NCBI GenBank assembly: GCA_963995505.1
Contig: OZ023185.1
Coordinates: 16,875,691 to 16,939,690 of the forward strand
Reading direction: 5' to 3'
DNA length: 64,000 nucleotides
Source: Hypericum androsaemum
Taxonomy: Eukaryota; Streptophyta; Magnoliopsida; Malpighiales; Hypericaceae
Shown: piece by piece, positions 12,345 through 28,476 of the stretch
Numbering within the stretch: position 1 is the stretch's first letter
Layout: each line of letters begins with the position of its first letter
Made by a program: the position numbers and the translations under genes
Notes under the pieces: generated by a model
What the model saw: only the letters and a program-made list of their open reading frames with translations
Database searches by the model: none
Told to the model about the DNA's origin: nothing

Positions 12345-12779
12345 TTGCCCGAACCCTTGCCCAACCAGGCCATCGGTTTCGATCTCTCCAAGTACTACCT
12401 GAAGAACAAGGCTTCGTCATCCCTGTCGTTGGGAACCCAGGCCCTGGACAACAAGTACTCACTAGGAAAATCACTCACCAGCCGACAGGTCTCCCAGCTG
12501 GCGGCCAAGGGCAAGAGCAGCTACATCGACGTTGTCCTGACCTCATCTGACTTGGCAGTCAAGGGCTTCTACTCCAGCGGGTGCAGGATCCACGGAGCCT
12601 ACAAGACCAAGTTCGCATACATATAGATGGGAAACTCGGTAACACAGTGCCCGGGGTACTCGTACTGCGCGTGGCCCGACCGGGATCAGACCACTATCGC
12701 CTTTGTCGTCCGTACTCTATCCTTCAACAAATACACGGCATTTCCAGGAAGAAGAAACCGAACCCAATAGTAAGTACTA
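12345..12779 (+). pseudogene. captured EXORDIUM-like gene fragment
   Basis: The translated frame matches the C-terminal half of the plant EXORDIUM / EXORDIUM-like (phosphate-induced protein) family. It shows a SLSLGTQALDNKYSLGKSLT segment, then QVSQLAAKG, DVVLTSSDLAVKGF, a KTKFAYI stretch and GNSVTQCPGY...YCAWP. An in-frame TAG at 12624-12626 replaces the Trp that normally follows FAYI. One of the conserved Cys positions after GF is lost, and the sequence diverges after CAWP (about 12680). It has no start, no N-terminal half and no intron. EXORDIUM proteins are secreted cell-wall proteins that promote growth. This copy is a transposon-borne fragment, not a working gene. Confidence 0.7.
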
Positions 12780-12785
12780 TATCCT

Positions 12786-13115
12786 TCAATTCTGGGAGGG
12801 AGCGGTCCCGTTGACGTCAGCCTCGATCACGATCGGGCCGCCGGGAAGGAGGGAGTCAATGTAGTAGGGCTTATTTGAGGAGTAAGCAGCCTGGCAGAGT
12901 TCGTGGAGGGAGAGGCGGGACGGGGACACGTGGCGAAGGAGGGAGAGCGTGTACTGATTGGCAGAGGAGCGGAGGAGCGTTTCGATGGCGTTGGGTAAGA
13001 GAGAATACATGCGGAAGCGGAGGGCCACGGTTGCCGCGTCGAGTTCTGATTCGATTATTTGAGCAGTGGCGGCAGAGATGATCAGGAAAATGGCGAGCAA
13101 GAAAGGTGGAACCAT
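12786..13115 (-). pseudogene. captured fasciclin-like (FAS1) gene fragment
   Basis: A 109-codon minus-strand frame begins with a hydrophobic signal-peptide-like stretch (MVPPFLLAIFLIISAATAQ). It then reads ELDAATVALRFRMYSLLPNA, VSPSRLSLHELC and DSLLPGGPIVIEADVNGTA. That order resembles the start and middle of a FAS1 domain as found in fasciclin-like arabinogalactan proteins, but with internal deletions between the blocks. It lies back to back with the EXORDIUM-like fragment inside the same Mutator-like element. The family call rests on pattern memory, so confidence is moderate. An uncharacterised secreted protein remains possible. Confidence 0.5.
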
Positions 13116-13969
13116 TAATGAAGTGGCTGAGTTTTAGGAAGAAGAAGAAGAGAGGGGAAGGAGGAGAGAGTGGGAAGAGAGAAAGAGAAGATCCGAGCAG
13201 CTGACCGTGGACCTTTTTTATGTTAATTAGAATAAGTATGACTCGAATGGTTAATTTTTGTACTACAAAGTACTAAAATAATTTCGGGATATACTACAAG
13301 GTACTAAAGTAAATTTTTCTCTTTTATTTTTGTATTACAAAGGTATAATTGTCATTTTAAAATTATGTTGATCGGATGACATCAGCGAGGGACCTTAGAG
13401 TTCAATAAAAATAAACTAGGAGGAAAATTTTTGGTTACATAACAGGACAAACTGAAACAGTAATTTAAAGTAAACTCGCTGAGGGCGATTTGTCCATGAA
13501 AAAAAATCATGGGCATGTCACTCACAATTGCACAAAGGTTTGCCCCACCACTTCCAAAAAATTTGCACAAAGGTAGGATGGAGAAACATCATAAGTATGT
13601 CCATGTGCACAACAACACATACCGCTGTGATAGTGCCGACCAAATAATACATGCCTAAGTTTTCAAAAAAAAAAAGAAGAAGCCTAGATCCCATTTTTAT
13701 TGAAATTGTCCAAAAAGTATTTGATTGAAACAATAAAACAGTTTGGCTGTTACCTTTAAAAAGATGCCCCGTCACAAACCTGCAATTTCCTTCCCTGATG
13801 ATGGCAATGTCCTTGCGTACGCGGCCTGTCACTCTAACTGCAATGAGTTGCTCATGCAACCCCAATTTGCGACCAATTCCAAATAGGTACTCGTACTATT
13901 ATGTGTTTTTTTAAGTAAATTTTTATAATATAATTTAACACCTTATACATATAGGGAGTAAAATTTCCT

Positions 13970-14760
13970 GATACTAGGCTGCAGTCGTTAGCTTCATTAA
14001 AACTTTGGCACGGTAAAATTCAATGAAAAAAATCACGTTATTCTGAAGACAAGACCCAAAGAATACTCTTGATTTGAGCTGGTTGTAATGTTGTCCCGAG
14101 CACTTTGCATATTCCTGGAGAATTCGAATAATGACCCTACAATTTTTCTTTATAGTCATGCATAATATAATAATAACGTCAGCGTATAAAAGATGCGTTA
14201 GAAAAATCACACCTCGAAAAACTGTCATACACCACTTCCACCCAGGAACTTTTGCTCGGACGTTCAAGCAATATCTTCTCCGGTGTTTATGTGGCAAGGT
14301 CCACTTCCACCAGAACTCTGACATAATTGCAAAAACCCTTTCTGATTGCTTATGAATCCATTCTGACCGATATCTCGACCGCTTTGGCCAAACCTAAAAC
14401 AACCTCTGGATAACTATGATCATCACTTAGCCCTATTAGCTTAATCCATACTTTTGTAAGCGATGAATTCACCCTTGTAGGCATAAAATCGTGCACCTAA
14501 GGCTGTAGATACAACGAACATTGGGGCACTCTCCACACATTTCGCTCCCAAACCCTATTCCGTTCCTCCTCCGAAACAAAACAGAAAACATAGTAACCCA
14601 ACCCCAAAGATCTCATCCTCCATGCTGATTCTATGTTCCACACTTTCCCTAGAGCAAGTTTCAGATCATATATTTGACACGATTTTGTACCTTTTGGCAT
14701 GATCAAACGCCCAATGAACCCCAAGCACTCTCCATTAGTCACACGCTTCTCATGTCATTC
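13970..14760 (-). pseudogene. LINE remnant (ORF1 piece plus reverse transcriptase piece)
   Basis: On the minus strand, 14742-14497 encodes a DUF4283/ORF1-like piece (LGFIGRLIMPKG, then LKLALGKVWNI and LGLGYYVFCFVSEEERNRVW). Downstream, 14324-13974 encodes a decayed LINE reverse transcriptase core with VIFLTHLLYADVIIIL, ILQEYAKCSGQ and LKSRVFFG. The catalytic YADD box reads YADV. The two parts are fused by a large deletion, so nothing functional remains. An adjoining 115-codon frame (13865-13518) could not be assigned. Confidence 0.65.
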
Positions 14761-15860
14761 GTTGTCAATCACCACCGAGTAATGAGCACCTTTGAAGACT
14801 TGTAGTATTATGTGTTAATTATAATCCTAATATTCACCAGATTGATTAATATTGTTTTGAGTCATCGAGAACTTCAAAAAGTAACAAATCTATTCTTACC
14901 AAATTTTGACATTGATATATCCATGATTCTCAACTCAAAATTATTCATTAAATCCATTATTTATTAAAAGTAACAAATCTTATTCGCCATTCAATCCATC
15001 TAGGTCTCTTAACCATATAATAGATCATATGGGTTGTATTCTGGGATAAACTGTGGTGTGAAATAGCTTTATCACTAATAACGCTATGTGCTATTTTTTA
15101 ATCAAGAATTTATCATAAGATTTTACCTCCGTGAGATTTTAATGAGTCTGGAGCTACAAATTCGTGGTATGAAAGATTTATGTATATTTTGTTATATTGG
15201 AATACAAATTTACTTTAAAAAAAGTAAAACAACCATATAAAAAAATTTACTAAGAGTTTCCAAATTGCGCACGGGTCCAGCGAGTAGGCGAAGTGAAGGA
15301 GCCGTGCACCTTCCTCAAGGTGGATTTTCTATCATCAAATGCGATGCGAGAGTACAACATATTTTTGTTTGATGCAGATATTGAAATGGAAAACGAAATG
15401 AATATTATGCAGCCACCAAAGGTGGGCCCGATGTCATTAGGATCGTTTAGTGTCGGCTAAATGAGCTACAGCGACATTAAAGCCTTCGGCCTGTGTTGGG
15501 ACAAATTTTGTTACATTGTCATCTTGCAATAATTTTGTTTTCACCCGTTTTCCCTAAATCCAACGGACAATAATTATTTTTATCGAAAAATTCATATTCA
15601 AGATAAATTAGATTACAAAAAATTACAAATTTATTTATACTAAATTTTAATATTGTAAGATTTGAACTCAAAAATTTTAATTAATAGACACCCTTCCTCT
15701 AAAAACTATAAAAGAAAATCAATTCTCCTACACGTGTGTCGTCGGGTTAGAAAGTAACTGTGACGTAAGAACAAAATTAGGAGATTTTCAACTAAAATGC
15801 TTTCCACCTTCCAAGTAATTCTATTAGTTAACATTCCACTTGGGAACTATTTGTGTCCAA
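14761..15860. other. upstream region of the ACC oxidase gene
   Basis: No coding region is supported. This AT-rich span holds the distal promoter of the ACC oxidase gene. No transposon with clear ends was recognised in it. Confidence 0.5.
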
Positions 15861-15876
15861 ATCGTGCCTAGGCCTC

Positions 15877-17635
<1,759 letters not shown>

Positions 17636-18141
17636 GAGTTTAATGACCATAAGAGTGAGATGTGGTTTGTTTTTTTTTTACAAGAGTGTGTTTTCCTTTT
17701 TGGGTTCTTTTGGAGAGGGGGTTTAAAGGTGCTGGGAGGGTGGGAACTTGTTATATTATAGAAAGTGACCAGAGGTTATATTATTGTAACAGTACTTGGT
17801 TAATATATTATTAGCCTGTTATTTTATTTTGATTCTTAACTTATCCTGTTTGCGTCATGAAAAGTCTTAATCTCTACCCTAATCATCATTAAGGCACTCG
17901 GCTAACATAATCTAGTGGATCCCGTGACACATTTTGACTTTGTTTCCATGGTGAATTTACCAAACCAAAACAAACAAAATTCTCAAATGCCACTAAACAA
18001 TTAAAATTACGGATCATAAATTCGACATCATAACAAACAAACAAGTCACTGAGTGACCATAAACTCACATCAAAATAAAACACAAGTTTTTTTTTCTCGA
18101 AAATATGATATTCTGGCTTTTTAAATTATTTCTTTTTTATT
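17636..18141. other. ACC oxidase 3' flank
   Basis: It begins with the 3' untranslated region (T-rich, with TTAATATATTATTAG near 17800 as a possible polyadenylation region). After about 17850 there is no recognisable feature up to the hAT-type element. Confidence 0.5.
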
Positions 18142-18149
18142 CTTATAAC

Positions 18150-18600
18150 CATGGTTTTAAAAAACGCGGTCCGACTGGTGGTTCGACCGGTTGGATTGCG
18201 AAATGGGCATATGACCGGGTCGTTTTTAGGCTTTTGACTGGGGTCTGTACTAACCGGACCAAATCTGGTTGGACCGGCCAATTTTGAGGTCCATCCTGAC
18301 CGGTCGAACCCGGTTAGTAAAAAAATGGGTGAAATTGACTTTTTTTTAGGAAAAAAATTGATTTGACAAATTTATAAAGTAATAAATAAATATAAAAAGT
18401 AGATTTATAGAGTGGAGAGATAAAAAATTAATTCTACTTTTTTTGTATGGAAAATAAGTATATTTTAACCTACATATATATATTATTTAAAATATTTATT
18501 AAAAAATTTGATCCGACTGGTAGTTCACCCGGTCCGACCGACTGACCCGGAGGACGGGAGAAATCCCGGGTCGGCCGCCGGGTCGTTTTTAAAAACCATG
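18150..18600. mobile_element. hAT-type MITE rich in GGTCCGACCGG motifs
   Basis: The 451-bp element starts CATGGTTTTAAAAAACG and ends with the inverted CGTTTTTAAAAACCATG (two mismatches). A perfect 8-bp target-site duplication CTTATAAC lies at 18142-18149 and 18601-18608, diagnostic of the hAT superfamily. Subterminal regions are dense in GGTCCGACTGG and GACCGGTTGG-type motifs on both strands around an AT-rich centre. There is no coding capacity. Confidence 0.85.
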
Positions 18601-18608
18601 CTTATAAC

Positions 18609-19640
18609 GTGAACTCATAACTTTTTTTAAAAAAAATCTAAACATCTTATCACATAGATCACTCATCAGAGGGAGTCAAGTTTTCAACTTCCAGATAAAA
18701 CTGTGGTGCATGTGCGAGTGTGCCGGAAAAGTGAGTGTTTTCCCCTTTAGCTAAACGGAATCTTATGCTTTAGCTAATTGGGAAGAATGTCTCTGTCGAA
18801 ATCATTGTATCCCATCATATAGTTCTATGCATCTAGGCCAGAAAGAAAGCAGCACTATCTGTGTCACAATTGCACCTCCATAAATTTGCGTCCACTTCAA
18901 GGGACACTACGTTGTCTCCCACGAGCATATATCCACGTTCTATTCTATTTATTCTAATTGTCTGATTTGAAAATACATAGAAAATAAATTGTTAAGTCAA
19001 AATTAAGAGATCATGTTTTGACACACCACAATTTTATAGTTTTAAAGTATATGACCATGTGAAAAAGTGACACACTAACCTAAATTACTTGAACATGTGT
19101 CATGTCATCAATTTTATATCACATCACTAATTTTTATCTGCTTCACCTACCATTGACACAAAAATTGGACACTATTGATTTTTTCAAGATTGAATATGAA
19201 TGCTACTAAATTTTTTCCATTTAGTAAAGCGACATTAAATTAAATTAGTGATGTAAAATAATACGTGGATAAGATTAATGATGCAATATGACACACAAAT
19301 TAGTTCAAATAATCTCATTGGATTGGTGGGAATTACTTGTTTGTGAGTGTGTAAAAATATGAAATCACGAGGTAATGAAGTTTACCTTAAAGAAAAGAGA
19401 GAGAGAGAGGAATGTGAGACGTGAAAGACCAAGTGCTTTTGTCTAATAATTGAAGTTTGTTTCGGCCGACATGAGGTTAAAGATCAGAATCATCAGATTA
19501 TTTGCAGGGTGATTGACCAGGACCCCACAAACTACTATTTCCAAATTTAGCAAAAGTTTATTTCACGGATGGAAAGAAGTGCACGCTTAATAAAGTGATA
19601 AAACAATCGATTCACGTGTCAACACAAACGTTTCAACAGA
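18609..19640. other. gene-free stretch
   Basis: AT-rich intergenic DNA. A short (GA)n run occurs near 19397. No ORF or delimited repeat was recognised. Confidence 0.5.
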
Positions 19641-19759
19641 CAATTATCGAGCCTTTAGGTCGACAACACCTCCAGTGGAAAGTTCAAAACTTACAGTGCC
19701 TTCAGAATCTAGTCAACTAGGAACTGAAAAATAATTATATAAAAAATGCATCCGGTCAC

Positions 19760-19926
19760 CTTTTGCGGTTAACTCAGTAACTTCATGGCGTTGGAACCCA
19801 GGGAACTTAGTATTGACACCTTGGGAGATGTCTGAAGGCACTGTAAAAACAGAAAAAGAGCGCTCATTCTGTGAATTGGTGCCGGAAGAACCAAATTCCA
19901 ATTCATCAGGTTCATCTAACAACAAT
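19760..19926 (-). other. exon-like ORF, unrecognised
   Basis: A 167-bp minus-strand stretch is open and bounded by plausible splice sites: a pyrimidine-rich tract ending TTTTGCAG before 19926, and AAAAG followed by GTGACC at 19760. The peptide contains LDEPDELEFGSSGTNSQNER and FPGFQRHEVTELTAKG. It is acidic and low in hydrophobics. I do not recognise a family. It could be one exon of a gene lying downstream of the phosphatase, a relic of one, or chance. No neighbouring exons could be placed. Confidence 0.25.
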
Positions 19927-19940
19927 CTGCAAAAGTGGGA

Positions 19941-21328
19941 GATGTTTTCTGGGACATCTTTTTTATTAAAAATTTACATTCATTCTGTTGAACTATTGTT
20001 TAACACGAAGTATGATAGGATTCCAATGCAAGTAACAATCTCGCGGCCTTGAATCCGTAACTACAATAATATACATGGCTGCAACCTACTTATTGTGGAA
20101 TTCCGAGGTTACGACCGCCTGCCGGCAAAAGAAAGGCTGCAACCTACCTACAGGACCCCCTATTTCAGATGGCAACAGATTTAAACAAGCAAGACGACAG
20201 AACTGACAAACCGTAAGCGTAAGATGATAGCATAACACTTCCTCTACTGCTGCAATTCTATGTCATCCTATATGACAAGGTCGTAAGATTAGAACTCTGT
20301 AAAAGAAGTTCCGCGACCAAAGAAAAGCGAGGTCGGCCGCGTGTATATGGTTTGTAAACCTCACAACTTTACAGTCATTGAGATGATTTCTCAACTAATA
20401 TAGCAGGCTGAAACTCCATTCAACAGCTATGCCTGAAATTCCATCATAATCCAACACACACAAAAAAGAACAAAAAGGTTCAGCGCAGCGACACAAATGG
20501 GTAACAAGTTAAACAAAGATCATTGAGTCAGTTTGAAGTTCCCGAGTACAATAGTAACTTCAAATGGAAAAAACACAGGAGCGAATATTTAAACACGGCC
20601 TCTGCAGATTCCACCGTTCATCCTAATACTGTGACAAATGCCATAGAATCACAAGTTTGTCTTCTTGTAGAAGCATTACACATTCGTCTTTCTTTTAAGC
20701 TCAGACATCGAATGTTAAAGGTCAAGATTGACTTCTTACTGCTAAGAATTATAGCAGTTCCATCATGCTATAAGTTCCAAGTTATCATCTTCAGACCATG
20801 CAACAAAATATCCATGAACATGCATACTCGTGTCTATGGTGTCATAGCACTGCAGCTAAATCGCATCCTGAGATTGTTTTATTGATAAAGGACGTAATAC
20901 GTATTCATCAAATAGCTCTTCTGATAACAATTCCATTCTTCCTTTTTAATGAAATTGTCTGGCCCTGTCAGGAGTCACCTCCTATACATAAAGCGCCTCT
21001 AGCTATCACGACTCGCCTTATAATACTTTGGACAGAGCAATTAGAGAGGAGAAGCCACAAGCCCCGACTCAGTTCGGGATTTAGCGCTACCCTAATTTCT
21101 GAAACAGAGTGAATTTCAAGAAGAATTTTCCCCTGTCGTGGACACCAATTATCATAGATTGGTTACACATTTGCTCCTTGTTACACCAAGAAGGACAAAA
21201 GAATTATCCGTTTTCCCGAAGAAATGCATCGAGGAACTCATCATCTTTTCCCATTTATTCCAAAGCAAGGAATTCTCTTCCACTACCAAAGAAAAGACAA
21301 GACAGTGCCATTTAGTCCGACTACGTGA
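19941..21328. other. 3' flank of the phosphatase gene
   Basis: This is sequence downstream of the phosphatase stop codon, probably including its 3' untranslated region. Frames at 20523-21112 and 21109-21404 are open on the opposite strand but carry no domain, and the last overlaps the phosphatase coding sequence. Confidence 0.45.
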
Positions 21329-23921
<2,593 letters not shown>

Positions 23922-24061
23922 TTAGGTGTGACGGTTATTTTAAAAGGGGAAAGAAAAGTAGGGAGTTTCGTCGCTGGCTTTTCTTCCTCCGCCTTTTCGT
24001 TTCCGAAAGGGTAAAGTTGTAAACGTGGTGGGGTTTGGCGTGGAGGAGGGGGAAAGGGCGG

Positions 24062-24069
24062 TATTTATA
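24062..24069 (-). promoter_or_regulatory. TATA box of the phosphatase gene
   Basis: TATAAATA on the minus strand (TATTTATA on the plus strand) lies 198 bp upstream of the ATG at 23864. This implies a 5' leader of about 165 nt. Confidence 0.65.
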
Positions 24070-24239
24070 GGGACGTTTTGGAGCTCAGCTAAGCGAAAGA
24101 GTGGATGGAAGGAAAAAAGAGAAGGAAGTTTTCTTTCCGCACTGAAAACGAAAAGCAAAAAAAAGAAAAAAAGTGGCGTGGAAGGGGAATAGAGATTTTA
24201 TTATTATTATTATTTGATTTTTTAAGGACGAACACTATA

Positions 24240-26240
24240 GACGATTTTTTTGATAATCTTGTTGACAAAGTTGTTAGGAATTAGGAGAGAGTCAGAATTT
24301 CGGGATTTTATGCGTGCCGTGAAGAAATACTGCATATGAATTATGTTGACAAATGTATTACACATTTAATCCATTTTGCAGTTTGCTCGAGGTTGCATGA
24401 TTAATTTCACGTGAATACACAAACTATAGACGGCTTTTTATGTTAAATTTAGAGTAAAATGTTAATTAGTCTTCCTTGCCGAAGAAAATGCATTGATTTA
24501 CTCATATGACGGATTGAATATGTTGTTAAAATTTTCGTATTTTACTAGTTGGATTGACTATTTCCAGATTCTTTTCCTAAAATTTAGGATAAGACAGGGC
24601 GGGTACCGTACGTCGTAACTGTCGCCTCAGATGATCGCATCATCGGTCTTTCCTCTCTCCGATTCAGTTCCTTCTCTTTACATCCATGTCTACCCTGCCG
24701 GAAATGATACACTGCTTCATCCACCACAAATTGACGACCGACCGTCCAAGACTTTAATGAAAATCTACGTCAACTAGGCTAATGATCTAGTGACAGACGA
24801 AAGCAACCGAGGTTATTGCATTTCGTACCGGCTGTTGTAAGATGTTCATTTTTTCAACCTCAATATTATTTTAGGTGTAAGTATATGTTAGAATTTTAGT
24901 ATCTAACTCAAAATTTTACAACTACGAGTAGTTAGATTTTCAATACTTATAAACCTGTCTAACACTCTCGTTCAGTAAACATTATACAATTTTCATTAGT
25001 TTATGAGTCAATATTAATCATTGTCCTGATCAACATCAAATAAAGAAACAACTTGGTCGGATTTTTATTAGAGAAAATTTCACATGAAAGTTACAAGTAG
25101 AATGAACTTATTTATAAGTGTTTAAAAAATACATACTCATTGTCTTGAAATTTTGGGTTGAATATGAATATTCTAATGTGACAAATTTTGTGTACTTATT
25201 TTTTTTTAGTTTCCGCTACATTACAACATAGACAATACACTTGAAAAACACATGACAATAGATTATCAAGTTGTTTTGTAGTGAGCTACTTTGATATATT
25301 TTTATCTCGCTACCATCTTGGTGTAATTTAAGGTGTAACTATTTTTGGAGTTTTTTTTAGAGTAATTAAAATTTTCTTATCAAAAAAATTGTTAAGTATA
25401 AATGTTTGGGATTGTGCAAGAAATAGCACATCACGCGTAACCAATCAACGGATGACTTGTAGTGGAAAATAATACCATCCACTGGTTCGATACGGTGACT
25501 CGAATTTTTTACTGTTAATCATTGTAACCCAATTTACATAAGATATGTTTGAGTGTTTGATAAATAGAAAAAAGAGAGTAGAATATCAGCAATCAAATGC
25601 GACTACGCACAAATTAAGTATTCCATCTCGACGAGAATAATGCATCAAATAATGTTTGGTCATAACAAATCAAAACCAAATGAAATGGTTGGGATCCAGT
25701 TAATACCATGGCTATATTAAGCAGCATAAGGTACAATGTCCCATCCAACCGATGCCCAAACAAAAGAAGTACATGTTTTTTTTTTTGAGTTAAAATTTTA
25801 AAGCAAATATACTCTTGTCTGGATTTGAATCTAAGATATCTGTTAAATTTTATACGCCGTGTACCGTTATGTCAAATACTCTTTAGTAAAAGCAATACAT
25901 GCTTGATTATTTTTGTATGGATGTGATACCCCGTTAATGATCTGTACTGAAAACCCTTATGTGATTTGATTGGTACTATCTATATCAACAAGGTGCACTT
26001 TTTTTTCTGGCACACATCTTGAGAGAACTTTAAACGCGTTTGGCCGGGAGTAGGATCAGGATGAGTGACCTCCTGGGAAGTTTTCTGGGATGCGTGCAAG
26101 TGAGGACAAAATACGGTAGAAAAGACATGTGTTGGTCTGTGGAAACAGTCAGTCAAATCACGGGGCGTTACAATAGACCTTTAGTAGTTTTAATTATTGA
26201 GCATTTTTTTTAGAATCTCTGTATCCATTTAATTATTGAG
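24240..26240. other. gene-free AT-rich stretch
   Basis: No coding region is supported, and no element with clear ends was found. Several short T-rich and A-rich tracts are present. Confidence 0.5.
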
Positions 26241-26247
26241 TATTTTT

Positions 26248-26515
26248 TGTTAGAATCTCCATATCCAACCCAAAATCTTAAGGCGATGGGTTGGTGGATT
26301 ATCTACACTTATAAATTTATCCCCCACTCGTGTTTTAACCGATGTGGGATTCTCAACACGCTCCCTCAAACGAGACCCACCTCGGGTCAAAGATTGCACT
26401 GGCTTTGACTTCACCAAAGTGCGAGAAATGAGGGTCGTGCGAGTTCAACAATGGGTACGAGATCAACCCGCTCTGATACCATGTTAAAATCTCCATATCC
26501 AACCCAAAATTTTAT
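26248..26515 (-). mobile_element. TRIM-type retroelement, truncated copy
   Basis: A left terminal repeat (26248-26358, TGTTAGAATCTCCATATCC...TTCTCAACA) is followed by about 120 bp of interior ending CTCTGATACCA and the start of a second terminal repeat at 26482 that breaks off near 26515. CTGATACCA reversed is a primer-binding site for initiator Met-tRNA, which puts the element on the minus strand. The same family occurs complete at 62241-62580. It has no coding capacity. Confidence 0.7.
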
Positions 26516-27637
26516 TTTAAAATTTGTAATATTAAATATTTTGATCAATTGACTTAATTGTTATAGATTAATCCGAATTATCAGTTTCTACTTTTATTTT
26601 TCTATTTTCTAGTATAATAAAATAGAGCATTATTATCACATCTTATTTAATAAGTAATTTTTCTATTCATATCTTAAGATTTTTAACAAATCTTTTCTCT
26701 CAGGTATTTTTATGGCTGCTCTACAAATTAAGCCTAAATTGTAAAATTACCTCATGATTTTAACTAAATAATAACGATAAGATTATGTAAATAGATAATT
26801 TCATACTATTTATAATCTGTTCGATTCGAATTAGATCAATCCGTATTCCATTACCAAATGACCGATGCAACAAAATTATTTTCCACTCGTATCAACTTTT
26901 TTCGAGGCTTGCAAGTGGCTGTCGGCCCATTAGAGAATTGAGCTGGAGGGGGCCCGGTGGCTAGGGAGTATAAAGGAACATTCTGGGGAATATGCTTGGA
27001 GAGGAACATCTGAATTTGGTTTTTTGTATTTGGAAATAAGTGTCCATTGGATGCGCGACCCATTCGCCACGTACACTATTTTTGTCTCTAAAATATATAA
27101 TTAAACTATCGGATCAAAATATATATAAACGTATAAAATTGAACTGAATGGTGGGGCCCTGTATTCTATCCTGTCAATACTTCATTGGTCTTTTGAGATC
27201 CATGGTTTAACTTTGTTGCTCTCCTCCATTCAATCTTGTTCCATGTCCGACAATGGTTGCATTGCTTCAGTGCAATGGTGGATCAATACAATTATGAGTA
27301 AAAACCAATTTCTTATATAGAAACCAACTTGTTGGGATGGCGAGAAATAGGAAAGACTTATTTTCTATTCCTATTCCTATTCTGACTAGATTCTGGACTC
27401 CTAATTAGACCTAGATAGGTTACTTGTACACCAAGGGTTTGTCTCTATATAAAGACATGTTACCCTAAGGTTTTGTATAGCTTTGTGACTCGGATCCATC
27501 AATAAAATTTCTCCTTTCTCACCGTGGATGTAGGCATTAGGCCGAACCACGTAATTCTCTTGTTCCGTGTTCTTTGTGCGATCTTGTTCTCTAGTTGCTG
27601 AATTCCTAACAATTGGTATTAGAGCTTGGGTTGGAGG

Positions 27638-28473
27638 ATGACGGACGGCGCGAAGTTTGCTCTTGTGAAATTCAATGGTTCTTCGAATTTCGGGTTATGG
27701 CAAAAGCGTGTCAAGGATCTCCTCGTGCAACAAGGGATGGTCATCGCGCTCTCGGAGAAGAAGCCCGAGAAGATGGAGGAGCAAGAGTGGAAGGAGATGG
27801 GGGGCCAAGGCGGTGGCGACAATTCGCTTGTGCTTGGCGGATGATGTGATGTATCACGTCATGGATGAGGAGTCACCAGCTGAGGTATGGAAGAAATTGG
27901 AGGCAAGGTATATGTCTAAGTCTTTGTCGAACAAGCTTTATCTTAAGCAAAGATTGTACGGGCTCAAGATGAAGGAGGGCTCGGATTTGAGCCAACACAT
28001 TAATGGTTTCAGTCAACTTGTGAGCGACTTGAGAAATATTGATGTGAAGTTCGAGGAAGAAGACAAGGCATTGTTGCTGCTGAATTCTTTACCTGGCTCC
28101 TACAAAAATTTGGTTACAACTCTAACTTGGGGGGAAGGAGTCCCTGGTGTTGGAAGATATCACAAGTGCTCTGCTAGGGTTTCATCAAAGAAGGAAAATT
28201 GACGATGAACAAGCAGAAGGGCTAGTTGTGAGGGGTAGCCATGGTGATCGTAGTGGGGCAAAAGACAGGAAGGGATCCAAGTCGTGGTCAAGGAGGTTCA
28301 AGGGAAATTGCTTCGAGTGCGGAGAAAAAGGGCACGTGAAGAAGGATTGTCCAAAAAAAACTCGGGATCGCAAGAAAAAAGGATCAGGTTCCGTGAATGT
28401 GGCCTCACATTCAGACGGGTCAGATGGTGATCTTCTTTCTGTTTTGTCAAGTCCAAAGCATTCTGATTCCTAG
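27638..28473 (+). pseudogene. Copia gag remnant with CCHC zinc knuckle
   Basis: The reading starts at the ATG at 27638 (MTDGAKFALVKFNGSSNFGL). It continues through a UBN2-type gag domain (VWKKLEARYMSKSLSNKLYL, LNSLPGSYKNLVTTL) and a zinc knuckle CFECGEKGHVKKDC near 28310. Two frame changes, one near 27800 and one near 28135, split it into three overlapping frames. It is therefore not translatable as one protein despite the high LTR identity. A TAG at 28471-28473 separates gag from the following protease-like frame. Confidence 0.85.
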
Positions 28474-28476
28474 ATT

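Larger units (their letters stand above)
12239..13321. mobile_element. Pack-MULE carrying two host gene fragments
   Basis: The left end GAGAAAAGTCCACTTTAGTA and right end TACTAAAGTAAATTTTTCTC are inverted. The similarity extends through GAGTCATACTTATTC (about 12282 and 13238 on opposite strands). The flanking 9-mers TTTTGTTTT (12230-12238) and TTTTATTTT (13322-13330) match at 8 of 9 positions, consistent with a Mutator-type duplication. The interior is GC-rich coding-like sequence: an EXORDIUM-like fragment on the plus strand and a fasciclin-like fragment on the minus strand. No transposase is visible. Related ends occur at 63622-64000 with different cargo. Confidence 0.75.
11450..13430. mobile_element. 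older Mutator-like element hosting a nested element
   Basis: The arms match as inverted repeats. CTCCTCCTAGTTCGAAATAA and CTCTAAGGCCCCTCGCTGACG near 11496-11550 are mirrored by AGCGAGGGACCTTAGAGTTC and AAACTAGGAGGAAAATTT near 13386-13432. The outer limits are uncertain and no target-site duplication was fixed. The left interior (11610-12220) is GC-rich with overlapping frames on both strands and no recognised domain. A second, better preserved element (12239-13321) is inserted in its right half. Confidence 0.6.
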
